From positions 1 through 64,000 of the forward strand of contig JASGDN010000065.1 of the NCBI GenBank assembly GCA_049841275.1: a stretch of DNA of 64,000 nt. Direction: 5' to 3'. Below, piece by piece: positions 18,861 through 27,037 of this stretch. Each line of letters starts with the position of its first letter. The stretch's first letter is position 1. The position numbers and the translations under genes were made by a program. The notes under the pieces are model-generated. The model saw only the letters and a program-made list of their open reading frames with translations, was not told the origin of the DNA and did not search any database. This stretch comes from JASGDN01 sp049841275. Its GTDB lineage: Bacteria > Chloroflexota > Chloroflexia > Thermomicrobiales > UBA6265.

Positions 18861-19799
18861 ATGGGGAATCCTATCGTGAAGGGGTCGCGGCGCGTGAATC
18901 ACATTGTGGCAGTCTCCCAGTTCGAGCGGGCGTGGATCGAGCACCTCTTCGACGAGGCAGACCGCATGGCCTCGGTGCGGGCAAGTCAGGAAATCCTGCG
19001 GGATCGCATCCTGGCGACGCTTTTCTATGAGCCATCGACCCGCACCCGCCTTTCGTTCGAGTCGGCAATGCTGCGGCTGGGCGGAACGGTTGTCTCCACG
19101 GAGAACGCGCGTGAGTTCTCTTCCGCGATCAAGGGGGAGACGGTCGAGGACACCGTGCGTATCGTCGCCGGATATGCCGATGGCATCGTGATCCGCCACC
19201 ACGAGCAAGGCGCGGCAAAACGGGCCGCGGCGGTGTCGGCGGTGCCGATCATCAACGGTGGAGACGGTCCGGGCGAGCATCCCACGCAGGCGTTGCTTGA
19301 CCTCTACACCATCCGCCGGGAGTTGGGGCGGCTCGACGGGTTGAAGGTCGCGCTGGTCGGCGACCTCCGGTTCGGGCGGGCCGCGCGCTCCCTGGCGATG
19401 CTCTTCCGGGAGACGACGGACACGGAGCTGCTCTTCGTATCACCGGAGGCCGTGCGCATGAACGCCGATGTCCGGGATGCCCTCACCGCCGCCGGAGCGC
19501 CATTCCGCGATGAGCCAGACCTGGCGAAGGCGATGGCGGAGGCGGATGTGGTGTACCAGACGCGCATTCAGAAGGAGCGGTTCGCGACGGCCGAGGAATA
19601 CGAGGCGGTGCGCGGGATCTACGTCATTTCACCGGAATCGATGGCGGTGATGAAGGACACGGCGATCCTGCTGCATCCGTTGCCGCGTGTGGACGAGATT
19701 GCGGCGAGTGTGGACAGCGATCCGCGTGCGGCCTACTTCCGGCAGGCGCAGTATGGCGTCTACGTGCGAATGGCGTTGCTCGCCCAAGTGCTCAGCTAA
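18861..19799 (+). CDS. pyrB: Aspartate carbamoyltransferase, catalytic chain
   Basis: Joins carbamoyl phosphate and aspartate in pyrimidine synthesis. Diagnostic motifs are FYEPSTRTRLSFESAM (carbamoyl-phosphate site), HPTQALLDLYTI, and HPLPRVDEI with YFRQAQYGVYVRMALLA at the end. The last two distinguish it from ornithine carbamoyltransferase. The ATG at 18861 gives MGNPIVKG, which resembles the MANPLYQK N-terminus of E. coli PyrB. A GTG at 18894 with a GAAGGGG site is a serious alternative (301 aa). No pyrI regulatory subunit or pyrC is adjacent. Confidence 0.93.
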   Translation: MGNPIVKGSRRVNHIVAVSQFERAWIEHLFDEADRMASVRASQEILRDRILATLFYEPSTRTRLSFESAMLRLGGTVVSTENAREFSSAIKGETVEDTVRIVAGYADGIVIRHHEQGAAKRAAAVSAVPIINGGDGPGEHPTQALLDLYTIRRELGRLDGLKVALVGDLRFGRAARSLAMLFRETTDTELLFVSPEAVRMNADVRDALTAAGAPFRDEPDLAKAMAEADVVYQTRIQKERFATAEEYEAVRGIYVISPESMAVMKDTAILLHPLPRVDEIAASVDSDPRAAYFRQAQYGVYVRMALLAQVLS

Positions 19800-19837
19800 C
19801 GAGGGGTGAGAAATGACCTCATTTCTCACCCCTCGTT
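19798..19837 (+). terminator. Perfect hairpin between pyrB and the MFS gene
   Basis: Perfect 19-bp stem (19798-19816 with 19819-19837). It starts inside the pyrB stop codon and ends 5 nt from the opposing stop. It is followed by only TTCTC. Probably a bidirectional terminator. Confidence 0.65.
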
Positions 19838-19842
19838 TCTCG

Positions 19843-21255
19843 TCAGTATTCGCGGCCTTCGAGTTTGGCGGGGATCGCCTCCGGTCCCTCGCGGTGCAAG
19901 GTGCGGACGCGCGACCATTTGAGATGCTCGTTCGTGGCGCGGTGGAACAGGAACGTCGCGCCGAGCGCGAAGACGATCACCGCGACCACGATCAATACCT
20001 TCACGACGCCGAAGAGATCGGCGAAGGCTGCTGCGAAGAAGATGGGAATGAAGGCCACCGTGTTCGAAATCGTGAAGAAGGTCGCGTAGACGCGCGCGCG
20101 CACTTCTTCATGCGAGCGTTCCTGCAACATCGTCTGTGACGGCACGAGGATGAACGAGTTGCAGAGGCCCAGGAAGAAGGCGAGGATCGCGCACACGAAT
20201 GTGACGATGGCGACGGTCGGGCCTCCGGGGATGATCGCGGTCAGGACATCCTTCGTGCTGGCGAGGCCGAAGAGCAACAGTCCCGCGAAGACAAGCGAGA
20301 GATCGACGAGCCATTCGCGGCCCACGCGGCGCACCATGCGCGAGACGAGGAAGACTCCCGCCAGCACGCCGATTCCCGCCGGGGCGACGAGGTAGCCGAT
20401 ATCCTCCTTGTTCAATCCCATGATGTCGGTCACGAACTCCGGGCCGAGCGAGGCGAGCATCAGGAATGTCGTCGAGGCAAGCGTGAGGTAACCGATCGCC
20501 CGCATGAGGGCGGCATCCTGGAGGATGAACGTCAGGCCCTCCTTCATGTCCGTCCAGAGGGTCGTCATCATGCCGACCTTCGGCGCATCGGCTGGACGCA
20601 CCGCAACCGGCGTGGCCGGAAGCGTCATGATGAGACCCGCGCAGATCAGGTAGAGGATCGCCGTCGTGGCGAAAAGGCGATCGATTCCGACCACTCGCAC
20701 GAGGATGGGGCCGACGGCCGCGAAACCGATCAGTTGGGCCGCAGTGTTCGTGAGGCTGTAAAGCGCGTTCGCGGGCATCAGCTGCTTCCGGCCGACGATC
20801 AGGGGAATCGTTGCTCCCTCGACCGGCGCGAAGAACTGCCCGGCCACACCGAACAGGAAGGTCACGATGTAGTAGGCCGCGAGGGTCGTTTCGACGTGCC
20901 AGTCCGGCCGGATCGCGAGAAAGAGCAGGACGGCGACGGCTCGCCAAAGATTCAGGATCGCCATCAGGAAGCGTTTGTTGACGCGGTCCGCGATCACCCC
21001 GGCGACCGGACCGAAGAGGACCGCCGGCAACGAGAACGCGAGGATGACGAGGCTGATGGCCGTGTTGGCCTGGGGAAGCTGGTGATGTTCGACAATGTCT
21101 CGCACCCGGAGCAGGAGCGAGAAGTTGATCATGTTCTGGCAGGTCTGGGCAATGATCTGGACCAGCCAGAGGCGGAGGAAGGCGTGATTCCGCAGGACTG
21201 CGCGGAAGGACCCGGCTCCGGCGGAATCGTCCATGCTCGCGGCGTGGGCACTCAC
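19843..21255 (-). CDS. MFS transporter (EntS-like, MFS_3 group)
   Basis: A 470-aa major facilitator with about 12 membrane helices. It starts AVLRNHAFLRLWLVQIIAQTCQNM and has GPVAGVIADRVNKRFLM (the A-type loop between TM2 and TM3) and RARVYATFFTISNTVAFIPI. The overall pattern resembles EntS-type exporters; the substrate is unknown. The GTG start at 21255 overlaps the DUF951 stop (GTGA) and has GGAGGAAG 5 nt upstream, so it is coupled to that gene. Confidence 0.85.
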   Translation of the reverse strand: MSAHAASMDDSAGAGSFRAVLRNHAFLRLWLVQIIAQTCQNMINFSLLLRVRDIVEHHQLPQANTAISLVILAFSLPAVLFGPVAGVIADRVNKRFLMAILNLWRAVAVLLFLAIRPDWHVETTLAAYYIVTFLFGVAGQFFAPVEGATIPLIVGRKQLMPANALYSLTNTAAQLIGFAAVGPILVRVVGIDRLFATTAILYLICAGLIMTLPATPVAVRPADAPKVGMMTTLWTDMKEGLTFILQDAALMRAIGYLTLASTTFLMLASLGPEFVTDIMGLNKEDIGYLVAPAGIGVLAGVFLVSRMVRRVGREWLVDLSLVFAGLLLFGLASTKDVLTAIIPGGPTVAIVTFVCAILAFFLGLCNSFILVPSQTMLQERSHEEVRARVYATFFTISNTVAFIPIFFAAAFADLFGVVKVLIVVAVIVFALGATFLFHRATNEHLKWSRVRTLHREGPEAIPAKLEGREY

Positions 21256-21503
21256 GAGACTTCCTCCGTCTGTGCGTCCGGTGCGTCTTCCGTCGGGGCG
21301 TCCGGGCCACGCGAGACGAAGGTCTTCAATCGTTTCTCCACGGTGCGGCGGGGAAGGAGAACGCGCCGCCCACACCCAAGACAGCGCAGACCAATGTCCG
21401 CGCCGATCCGCACGACCGTCCAGTCGTAGGAACCACATGGATGCGGCTTGCGCAGGCGCACGACATCGTCGATGTAGAAGGGTGTGGGCGGTTTCATGAC
21501 CAT
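21252..21503 (-). CDS. DUF951 family protein
   Basis: An 83-aa protein starting MVMKPPTPFYIDDVVRLRKPHPCGSYDW. The conserved parts are the DVVRLRKPHPCGS segment and RCLGCGR (Cys23, Cys41 and Cys44, a possible metal site). The C-terminal tail is acidic and probably flexible. Members of this family are small and of unknown function, often near ychF or mscS in Firmicutes. Here it is the middle gene of ybaB-DUF951-MFS, 25 nt after ybaB. Confidence 0.85.
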   Translation of the reverse strand: MVMKPPTPFYIDDVVRLRKPHPCGSYDWTVVRIGADIGLRCLGCGRRVLLPRRTVEKRLKTFVSRGPDAPTEDAPDAQTEEVS

Positions 21504-21528
21504 GCGGAGGTTCGCCTGACGATGGAGA

Positions 21529-21831
21529 CTACATCAGGCCCGGGATCTTGATGCCGCCAGTGAGGGCGCTCATCTTCTCTTCGGCGATCTTCGCGGCGCG
21601 GTCCATGGCGTCCTGCACGGCCGCAAGAACGAGATCCTCCAGCATCTCGACATCCTCGGGGTCGACGGCCGATGGATCGATCTTGATCGAGAGCAGGGCG
21701 CGCTGTCCGTTGACTTCCGCCTTCACGACACCGCCACCGGCGGTGCCCTCGATCACGGCTTCGTCCAGCTCCTGCTGGATTTTCGCCATGCGGTTCTGCA
21801 TCTGCTGGATCATCTTCATGTTGGGCTGCAT
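21529..21831 (-). CDS. ybaB: YbaB/EbfC nucleoid-associated protein
   Basis: A 100-aa DNA-binding protein starting MQPNMKMIQQMQNRMAKIQQEL. The family core follows: GTAGGGVVKAEVNGQRALLSIKIDP and LEDLVLAAVQDAMDRA. The Met/Gln-rich N-terminal helix and length match YbaB, which usually sits with dnaX and recR; neither is nearby. The ATG at 21831 has GAGGAG 8 nt upstream. Confidence 0.9.
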   Translation of the reverse strand: MQPNMKMIQQMQNRMAKIQQELDEAVIEGTAGGGVVKAEVNGQRALLSIKIDPSAVDPEDVEMLEDLVLAAVQDAMDRAAKIAEEKMSALTGGIKIPGLM

Positions 21832-21912
21832 GGAAACTCCTCGGAGAATCGGGCGATGCGTCACGCGCTCGCGTGAGCGATCCGGACGCACGATGATGTC
21901 ACGACCGGAGAC

Positions 21913-21918
21913 AGTATA
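21913..21918 (-). promoter_or_regulatory. Putative -10 box of the ybaB operon
   Basis: TATACT on the minus strand about 80 nt before ybaB, in the gap after recN. No matching -35 recognised. Confidence 0.35.
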
Positions 21919-21927
21919 GCGGCACCG

Positions 21928-23709
21928 TCAGGCCGCGGTGCTCGCTGCGGAGGCGGAAGCCATCAGGCGTTGCATGGCGTCGTCGCTGCGCTGGACCATT
22001 TCTTCCGCGCTGGCGCGCGAGGCGGCGGTCACTGGCGTGCCATCCAGCATCGCGGCGAGTTCGTCGATGCGCTCGCCGTCGCGGATTTCCAGTACGGTCG
22101 AGACGATGCGCCCGTTCCGGTCCTGCTTGACGATGCGGAGATGCTGGTTCGCGAAGGCGGCGATCTGCGGCAGGTGGGTGATCACGATCACCTGATGATG
22201 CCCGGTCAACGACCATAACTTCTCGCCGACGACCTGTCCGGACCGGCCGCCGACGCCGACATCGATCTCATCGAACACGAGTGTCGGGGTCTCGTCCACG
22301 TTCGAGAGGATCGATTTCAACGCGAGCATGATGCGTGCTGTCTCGCCGCCGGACGCGATCCTCGCCAATGAACGCAATGTCTCGCCGGCATCGGGAGCGA
22401 TCAGGAACTCGACCTCGTCGATGCCAGTCTCGTCGATGTGGATGCGCTCACCACCTTCGGAAAGCGCGATTCCCTCGACGTCCGGTCGTTGCTGGACGCG
22501 GATGAAGAGCTCGGAACGGCCCATCCGCAGTTCGGCGATGCTTAGCGCAATCCGTTTCGAGAGCACCGTCGCGGCTTTGGCTCGTCGTTTCGAGAGGTCT
22601 GTCGCGAGAGCAGCGAGGTCGCGGGCCAGTGCGGACTCCTCGTTGCGAAGCGCATCGATGTCGAAGGCCGTGCCGCCCAGGCGCTCCAGTTCCCGTCGTG
22701 CATCGTCGCCGAAGGCGAGGATGTCCTCGATCGTCGGGCCGTACTTGCGACGAAGCGTCTGGATGTGTGCGAGGCGATCCTCGACATCGGCGAGCCGCTG
22801 TGGATCGAGCTGCACCGTATCCAGGTAGGAGCCGAGATCCCGTGCGAGATCCTCGGCCAGCACGACGAGGTCGGTCGCCCGCTCGGCGAGGCCTTGCGAT
22901 GCGCTGTCGATCTGGGCGAGATCCTGCATCGAGCGTTCGACCGCGCGCAGCAGCGATGAGGCCGAGGGGATATCGCTCGCCGTATCGTCCCCGGCGATGG
23001 CGGCAATCGCGAGCCCGGCATCCTGCCGGAGGCGATCCGCGTTCTGGAGAACCTCGCGCTCCCGCACCAGGATGTCGTCCTCCCCGACTTCGAGCGCGGC
23101 CTCCTCGATCTCGTCCGCCTGGTAGCGCAGGAGGTCGATGCGTTGTTCGCGTTCGCGATCGTTCGTGGAGAGGTCGCGAATGCGCTGCCGGACCTGCCGC
23201 CAGGCACGGACCCGCTCTCCAAGGAGCGCCCGCCGTTCGCCGAGCCCGGCGAAGCGGTCCAGCATGGCGCGTTGTTCGGTGGTCTTCAGGATCGCGAGGT
23301 GGTCCGACTGTCCGTGGATGTCGACGAGCGCCGCTCCGACCGCCACGAGCGCGGAGGCTGTCACCAGCCGTCCATTCAGGCGCGCCGTCGACCGTCCGCC
23401 AGCCAGGATGTCCCTTGCCGCGACGATGGTGCCATCCTCGTCGATTTCGATGCCGAGTTCGGCAAAGATGGGAGCGAGCCGGACGAGGACATCCGGCTCT
23501 GGCTGGAAGAGGGCTTCGATCTGCGCCGAGCGCGCGCCGGTGCGGACGAGGTCGCTGCTCACCCGCTGTCCCAGGACTGCGCCCAGTGCGTCGAGCAGGA
23601 TCGACTTGCCTGCTCCCGTCTCGCCCGTGAGGACGTTCAGCCCGGTATCGAAGCGAATGGTCGTGCGCTCGATGATGGCGAAGTTGGCGATGGAGAGTTC
23701 GAGCAGCAT
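21928..23709 (-). CDS. recN: DNA repair protein RecN
   Basis: An SMC-like ATPase acting in double-strand-break repair. The 593-aa protein has MLLELSIANFAIIERTTIRF, Walker A GETGAGKS, QNLSD-region equivalents (LVDIHGQSDH), a central coiled coil, the ABC signature SGGETARIMLALK, and Walker B TLVFDEIDVGVGGRSG. The length is normal. The ATG at 23709 gives the usual N-terminus; the open frame upstream has no similarity. Confidence 0.95.
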   Translation of the reverse strand: MLLELSIANFAIIERTTIRFDTGLNVLTGETGAGKSILLDALGAVLGQRVSSDLVRTGARSAQIEALFQPEPDVLVRLAPIFAELGIEIDEDGTIVAARDILAGGRSTARLNGRLVTASALVAVGAALVDIHGQSDHLAILKTTEQRAMLDRFAGLGERRALLGERVRAWRQVRQRIRDLSTNDREREQRIDLLRYQADEIEEAALEVGEDDILVREREVLQNADRLRQDAGLAIAAIAGDDTASDIPSASSLLRAVERSMQDLAQIDSASQGLAERATDLVVLAEDLARDLGSYLDTVQLDPQRLADVEDRLAHIQTLRRKYGPTIEDILAFGDDARRELERLGGTAFDIDALRNEESALARDLAALATDLSKRRAKAATVLSKRIALSIAELRMGRSELFIRVQQRPDVEGIALSEGGERIHIDETGIDEVEFLIAPDAGETLRSLARIASGGETARIMLALKSILSNVDETPTLVFDEIDVGVGGRSGQVVGEKLWSLTGHHQVIVITHLPQIAAFANQHLRIVKQDRNGRIVSTVLEIRDGERIDELAAMLDGTPVTAASRASAEEMVQRSDDAMQRLMASASAASTAA

Positions 23710-23810
23710 GGCAGCTTCCGGCGATGGACGGTGAGGCGAACGGACACCTGCGTGTATGCACTCAAAGATACCAAGAACGTCCGTTCGATGCGTGCACCGC
23801 CGAGACACCA

Positions 23811-23841
23811 ACGGGCGGCGGAATATCGATCCGCCGCCCGT
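23811..23841 (-). terminator. Hairpin after the molybdenum-hydroxylase gene
   Basis: Perfect 12-bp stem (23811-23822 with 23830-23841) with a 7-nt loop, 25 nt past the stop of the minus-strand gene at 23867. No U-tract. Confidence 0.5.
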
Positions 23842-23866
23842 CGTGGTCATTTGCTGGACGGATTCG

Positions 23867-26134
23867 CTACGGAAGCTGGGCCAGAACATGTGGCGCGCGG
23901 ATCGGCAGTGTCGTGACACGGGCGCCACATGCGTCCTTGATCGCGTTGCCGACCGCCGCCGCGCCGGGAATGGCGGGCGGTTCACCCACGCCCTTGGCGC
24001 CGTATGGGCCGGACTCGGATGCGATCTCCACGAGCACGATGTCCATGTTCGGGATCATGTGCGAACGGGGCAACGTGTAATCCAGCAGGCTGGCGGCCAA
24101 CGGCTGACCGTCATCGTCGTAGGTGATGCCCTCGTAAAGCGCCCAGCCGATTCCCTGCGCCACACCGCCGTGGATCTGCCCCTCGACCGCGGCCGGGTTG
24201 ATCGCGAACCCGACATCCTGTACGGCCACATAGTCCGTCACGCGCACCTCGCCGGTCAGGTCGTCGACCGCGACTTCTGCAATGTGTCCTGCGAAACCCG
24301 GCGCGCTCTGGGTGATGCCGCTGCCGCCGCGTCCGATGACGGGCTCGGAATCGTGCGACATCGCGAGGCTGAGCGCTGCAATCTCCTTCAGCGTCAATGC
24401 CGTGCCGGGCACACCTTTCACGCGCACGGCTCCCTCGACGATCTCCAGGTCCTCGGGCGCCGCTTCGAGTTGCTTCGCGGCGATGTTCTTGATCTGCTCG
24501 ACGGCGTCGGCTGCCGCCTTCATCACCGCCGGACCGACCGTGTACGTGATCTTGGAGCCGCCGGTACCACCGGCAAACGGCGCGCTGTCTGTATCGGCGG
24601 TGGTCACGCGCACGTCGCTGATGTCGCCGCCGATGGCCTCAGCAGCGATTTGCGCGAAGGTGGTATTCGTCCCGTTGAGATCGACAGACCCCAGCACGAC
24701 GGTCAGCTTGCCGTCCGCGTCGAGACGGCAGGTGGCGGTTGCCGGTTCGATGCCGCCCGGCCAGCCTCCTACAGCGATACCAATCCCCTTGCCTTCAGCG
24801 CGCCGCCGCTCCCGCTGCTGCCAGAGCGGATGCGCCTTCATGGTTTCGAGGACCTGGCGCAACCCGATCTTCGGCCAGGGACCGCCGGTCGGCCGTAAGT
24901 CGCCTTCCTCGACGCAGTTGAGCAGGCGGAACTCCAGCGGGTCGATATCCAGCTTCGCCGCAAGCTCGTCGATGGCGGACTCGATCGCAAAGGTGCCCTG
25001 CTGGGCGCCGGGCGCGCGGTAGGAGCCGCTGCTCGGCTTGTGCGTCTGGGTCTCGAAGCCGTGGATCTTCAGGTTCGGGAAACGGTAGTACCCGCCGAGG
25101 AGGATCGCGGCGATACCCAGCGGCGAGCCGGATGCCGCTCCGGAATCGTAGATGAGCTCCGATTCGAGGGCAGTGATCTCGCCGGTCTTCTTCGCACCGA
25201 TCTTGATGTCGATCTTGCACTCCGGCGCGGGATTCCCGGCCAGGAAATCATCGCCGCGGGTGTAGTGGAGAAGCACCGGACGATCGACGGCCTTCGCCAT
25301 TGCGGCGACCAGTGGTTCGATGAGGACGAATTTTCCGCCGAAACCGCCGCCGACCGGCATCGGCACGATGTTAACGGCGGGATCGGGAAGACCGAGCGTG
25401 TCGGCCACCTTGTGCCGCCCGTGGAATGCGCCCTGGGTGCTGGTGTAGATGGTGATGTCCTGGAAGCCTTCCGGGACGGCCAGCGCGACCTGTGTCTCGA
25501 TGTAGCCCTGATGCACCATCGCGGAGTCGATGTGCAGTTCCACGATCACGTCGGCTTCGGCAAACCCGGCTGCAACATCGCCGCGCTCGAAGTTGACTGC
25601 GCTGGAGACGTTGGGGGGCAATTCCTCGTCGTCACCACCGGCAGCGGCGGCGTCCGCGTTGTGCATGGCTGCTTCGTCGGCGAAGGCGCCGGAGCGGCCC
25701 TGGCTGACGAGCGGTGCATCCGGTTTGATCGCTTCGACCAGGTCGACGACGACTGGCAGCGGTTCGTAGTCGATCTCGACCAGTTCGGCGGCATCCTGCG
25801 CGGCGACCTCGGTCTCCGCAAGCACGATCGCGACCGGTTGCCCGACATGCAGGGCTTCGGAACCTGCCATCAGCTCGGCGACCGGGTTGCCATGATCGTC
25901 CTTGCGGATCGGAAGGTCGTCGTTCGTCAGGACCGCCACCACACCCGGGACTTCCAGGGCGGCATCCTTGTTCACCCCAATGATGCGTGCGTGTGCGTGA
26001 GGACTGCCGACGATGGCCGCACGGAGCATGCCCGGCAGACGGAGGTCGGCGGTGAACTTCTCCGTGCCGATGAGCTTGGGAGGGGAATCGATGCGCTTCG
26101 TCCGGCGTCCGACGGCCGAGAATGTCGTTGCCAC
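23867..26134 (-). CDS. Xanthine dehydrogenase family molybdopterin-binding subunit
   Basis: A 755-aa molybdenum-hydroxylase large chain (CoxL/XdhA type). It shows GTEKFTADLRLPGMLRAAIVGSPHAHARI at the start, the cofactor loops GGGFGGKF and YRAPGAQQGTFAIESAID, GGTGGSKITYTVG, and the catalytic GAKGVGEPP with the base Glu. The CO-dehydrogenase loop (AYRCSFR) is absent, so oxidation of a heteroaromatic or aldehyde is more likely. No FAD-binding or 2Fe-2S subunit gene lies next to it. The GTG at 26134 has CAGGAGGGA just upstream. Confidence 0.88.
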   Translation of the reverse strand: MATTFSAVGRRTKRIDSPPKLIGTEKFTADLRLPGMLRAAIVGSPHAHARIIGVNKDAALEVPGVVAVLTNDDLPIRKDDHGNPVAELMAGSEALHVGQPVAIVLAETEVAAQDAAELVEIDYEPLPVVVDLVEAIKPDAPLVSQGRSGAFADEAAMHNADAAAAGGDDEELPPNVSSAVNFERGDVAAGFAEADVIVELHIDSAMVHQGYIETQVALAVPEGFQDITIYTSTQGAFHGRHKVADTLGLPDPAVNIVPMPVGGGFGGKFVLIEPLVAAMAKAVDRPVLLHYTRGDDFLAGNPAPECKIDIKIGAKKTGEITALESELIYDSGAASGSPLGIAAILLGGYYRFPNLKIHGFETQTHKPSSGSYRAPGAQQGTFAIESAIDELAAKLDIDPLEFRLLNCVEEGDLRPTGGPWPKIGLRQVLETMKAHPLWQQRERRRAEGKGIGIAVGGWPGGIEPATATCRLDADGKLTVVLGSVDLNGTNTTFAQIAAEAIGGDISDVRVTTADTDSAPFAGGTGGSKITYTVGPAVMKAAADAVEQIKNIAAKQLEAAPEDLEIVEGAVRVKGVPGTALTLKEIAALSLAMSHDSEPVIGRGGSGITQSAPGFAGHIAEVAVDDLTGEVRVTDYVAVQDVGFAINPAAVEGQIHGGVAQGIGWALYEGITYDDDGQPLAASLLDYTLPRSHMIPNMDIVLVEIASESGPYGAKGVGEPPAIPGAAAVGNAIKDACGARVTTLPIRAPHVLAQLP

Positions 26135-26177
26135 GGGAGTCCCTCCTGCGTGTGTTCGCGATTCGGTGGGAAGGCGA

Positions 26178-26200
26178 CGGAGCGAGCCACGCTCGCTCCG
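26178..26200 (-). repeat. Perfect stem-loop upstream of the molybdenum-hydroxylase gene
   Basis: Ten-base perfect arms (26178-26187 and 26191-26200) and a 3-nt loop in the 142-bp spacer. It could end the upstream operon or attenuate into the next gene; there is no U-tract. Confidence 0.4.
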
Positions 26201-26276
26201 CTCTCGTTCAGGATCGCATATCGGCCGGATCAGCGGAACATGCTGCCCCCTGCCCGTTTCTCCGGTGCCGCCGGGA

Positions 26277-26579
26277 TCAGGCCTCGTTTTCGGCGGCGAG
26301 GACCTCGTCCGGCCCCCATTCCCGAACCGCGATGGCGTGGGCCTCATAGTTGTCCAGGAAGCCGTAATCGAAGATGACCTGCTGGATATCGGAGGCGTTC
26401 TTCGCCTCCCACATCGACACCATCCGGTCGTCGTGCAGATCCGGTGAGAACGTGGTGATCCAGCGCGGTGATGCCCCTTCCTTGCCGTGGTCGCGCGCCA
26501 GTTCTGGCAAGCGCGTGGGGGGATGGATCCGGCCATCGTCTTCGGTGCGCGGTGTATGGATGACGAGGTAGCGGGTCAT
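26277..26579 (-). CDS. Small uncharacterised protein (possible dimeric alpha/beta-barrel)
   Basis: A 100-aa protein starting MTRYLVIHTPR. Its pattern (VIHTPR strand, helix LARDHG, WITTFSPDLHDDRMVSMWEAKNASDIQQVI) resembles dimeric alpha/beta-barrel or DUF4242-like small proteins, but I cannot fix a family. The start overlaps the stop of the PSP1-like gene (ATGA), so it belongs to the holB chain. Function unknown. Confidence 0.65.
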   Translation of the reverse strand: MTRYLVIHTPRTEDDGRIHPPTRLPELARDHGKEGASPRWITTFSPDLHDDRMVSMWEAKNASDIQQVIFDYGFLDNYEAHAIAVREWGPDEVLAAENEA

Positions 26580-27037
26580 ATCGGTCTCCCTGTGATGGTG
26601 TCGGCAATCAGGTTGTTTCGGTGATGATGTGGAAGGTCGCCCAACGGGATCGTCCATGTCTCTCCCCCGGCGGAACGAACGTCGAAGCACAGGTGACGCA
26701 TGTCGATCCGGATTACCGTTCCCGTTCTGTCTGCCGTCTCGAACCGGCTTCCAAGTGGTGGGAAGGCTGCTTTCGATTGCCGGTAGGTCTCGTCCTCGCG
26801 GGATTGGCGATCGCCCTCTGCGGTCTCCAACGGCGCGATGACGGTTCCGGCGATGTGGGGCGTAGCGCTGTCGGAGATCAACTGGTCCGTCCCGATCGCC
26901 ACCCTTGCGGGGGATCGCTCGCCGTCGCATTCCACGGTAACGTCTTGCCCCGGACGAAGCGGTTCCGCCGTCTCATCGCAGATCACGAAGACGATGTGGG
27001 ATGCCCCATGATGGCGGACACCAGCGATGCGGTTCAT
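26576..27037 (-). CDS. Short PSP1/RicT-like protein lacking the central domain
   Basis: A 153-aa protein. Its start (MNRIAGVRHHGASHIVFVI, PLRPGQDVTVEC) matches the N-terminal barrel of PSP1/RicT proteins. Its end (PLGSRFETADRTGTVIRIDMRHLCFDVRSAGG, IPLGDL) matches their C-terminal GxGxV barrel. The central part with the DAEFTLDRSK-type block and Cys cluster, about 130 residues in RicT, is not there. PSP1 genes usually follow holB, and here the ATG overlaps the holB stop (ATGA), which supports the call. An internally shortened, possibly structural relative is inferred. Confidence 0.6.
   Translation of the reverse strand: MNRIAGVRHHGASHIVFVICDETAEPLRPGQDVTVECDGERSPARVAIGTDQLISDSATPHIAGTVIAPLETAEGDRQSREDETYRQSKAAFPPLGSRFETADRTGTVIRIDMRHLCFDVRSAGGETWTIPLGDLPHHHRNNLIADTITGRPI

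Noticed and set aside
18861..19799. Ornithine carbamoyltransferase instead of PyrB
   Set aside because: The HPLPRVDEI and C-terminal QYGVYVRMALLA segments match aspartate carbamoyltransferase; the ornithine-binding SMG motif is not seen.
23867..26134. Form I carbon monoxide dehydrogenase large subunit
   Set aside because: The Cys-containing AYRCSFR active-site loop is not present; the equivalent loop reads YRAPGAQ.
25040..26377. Plus-strand frame opposite the molybdenum-hydroxylase gene
   Set aside because: Composition typical of an antisense shadow; the minus strand has all cofactor motifs.
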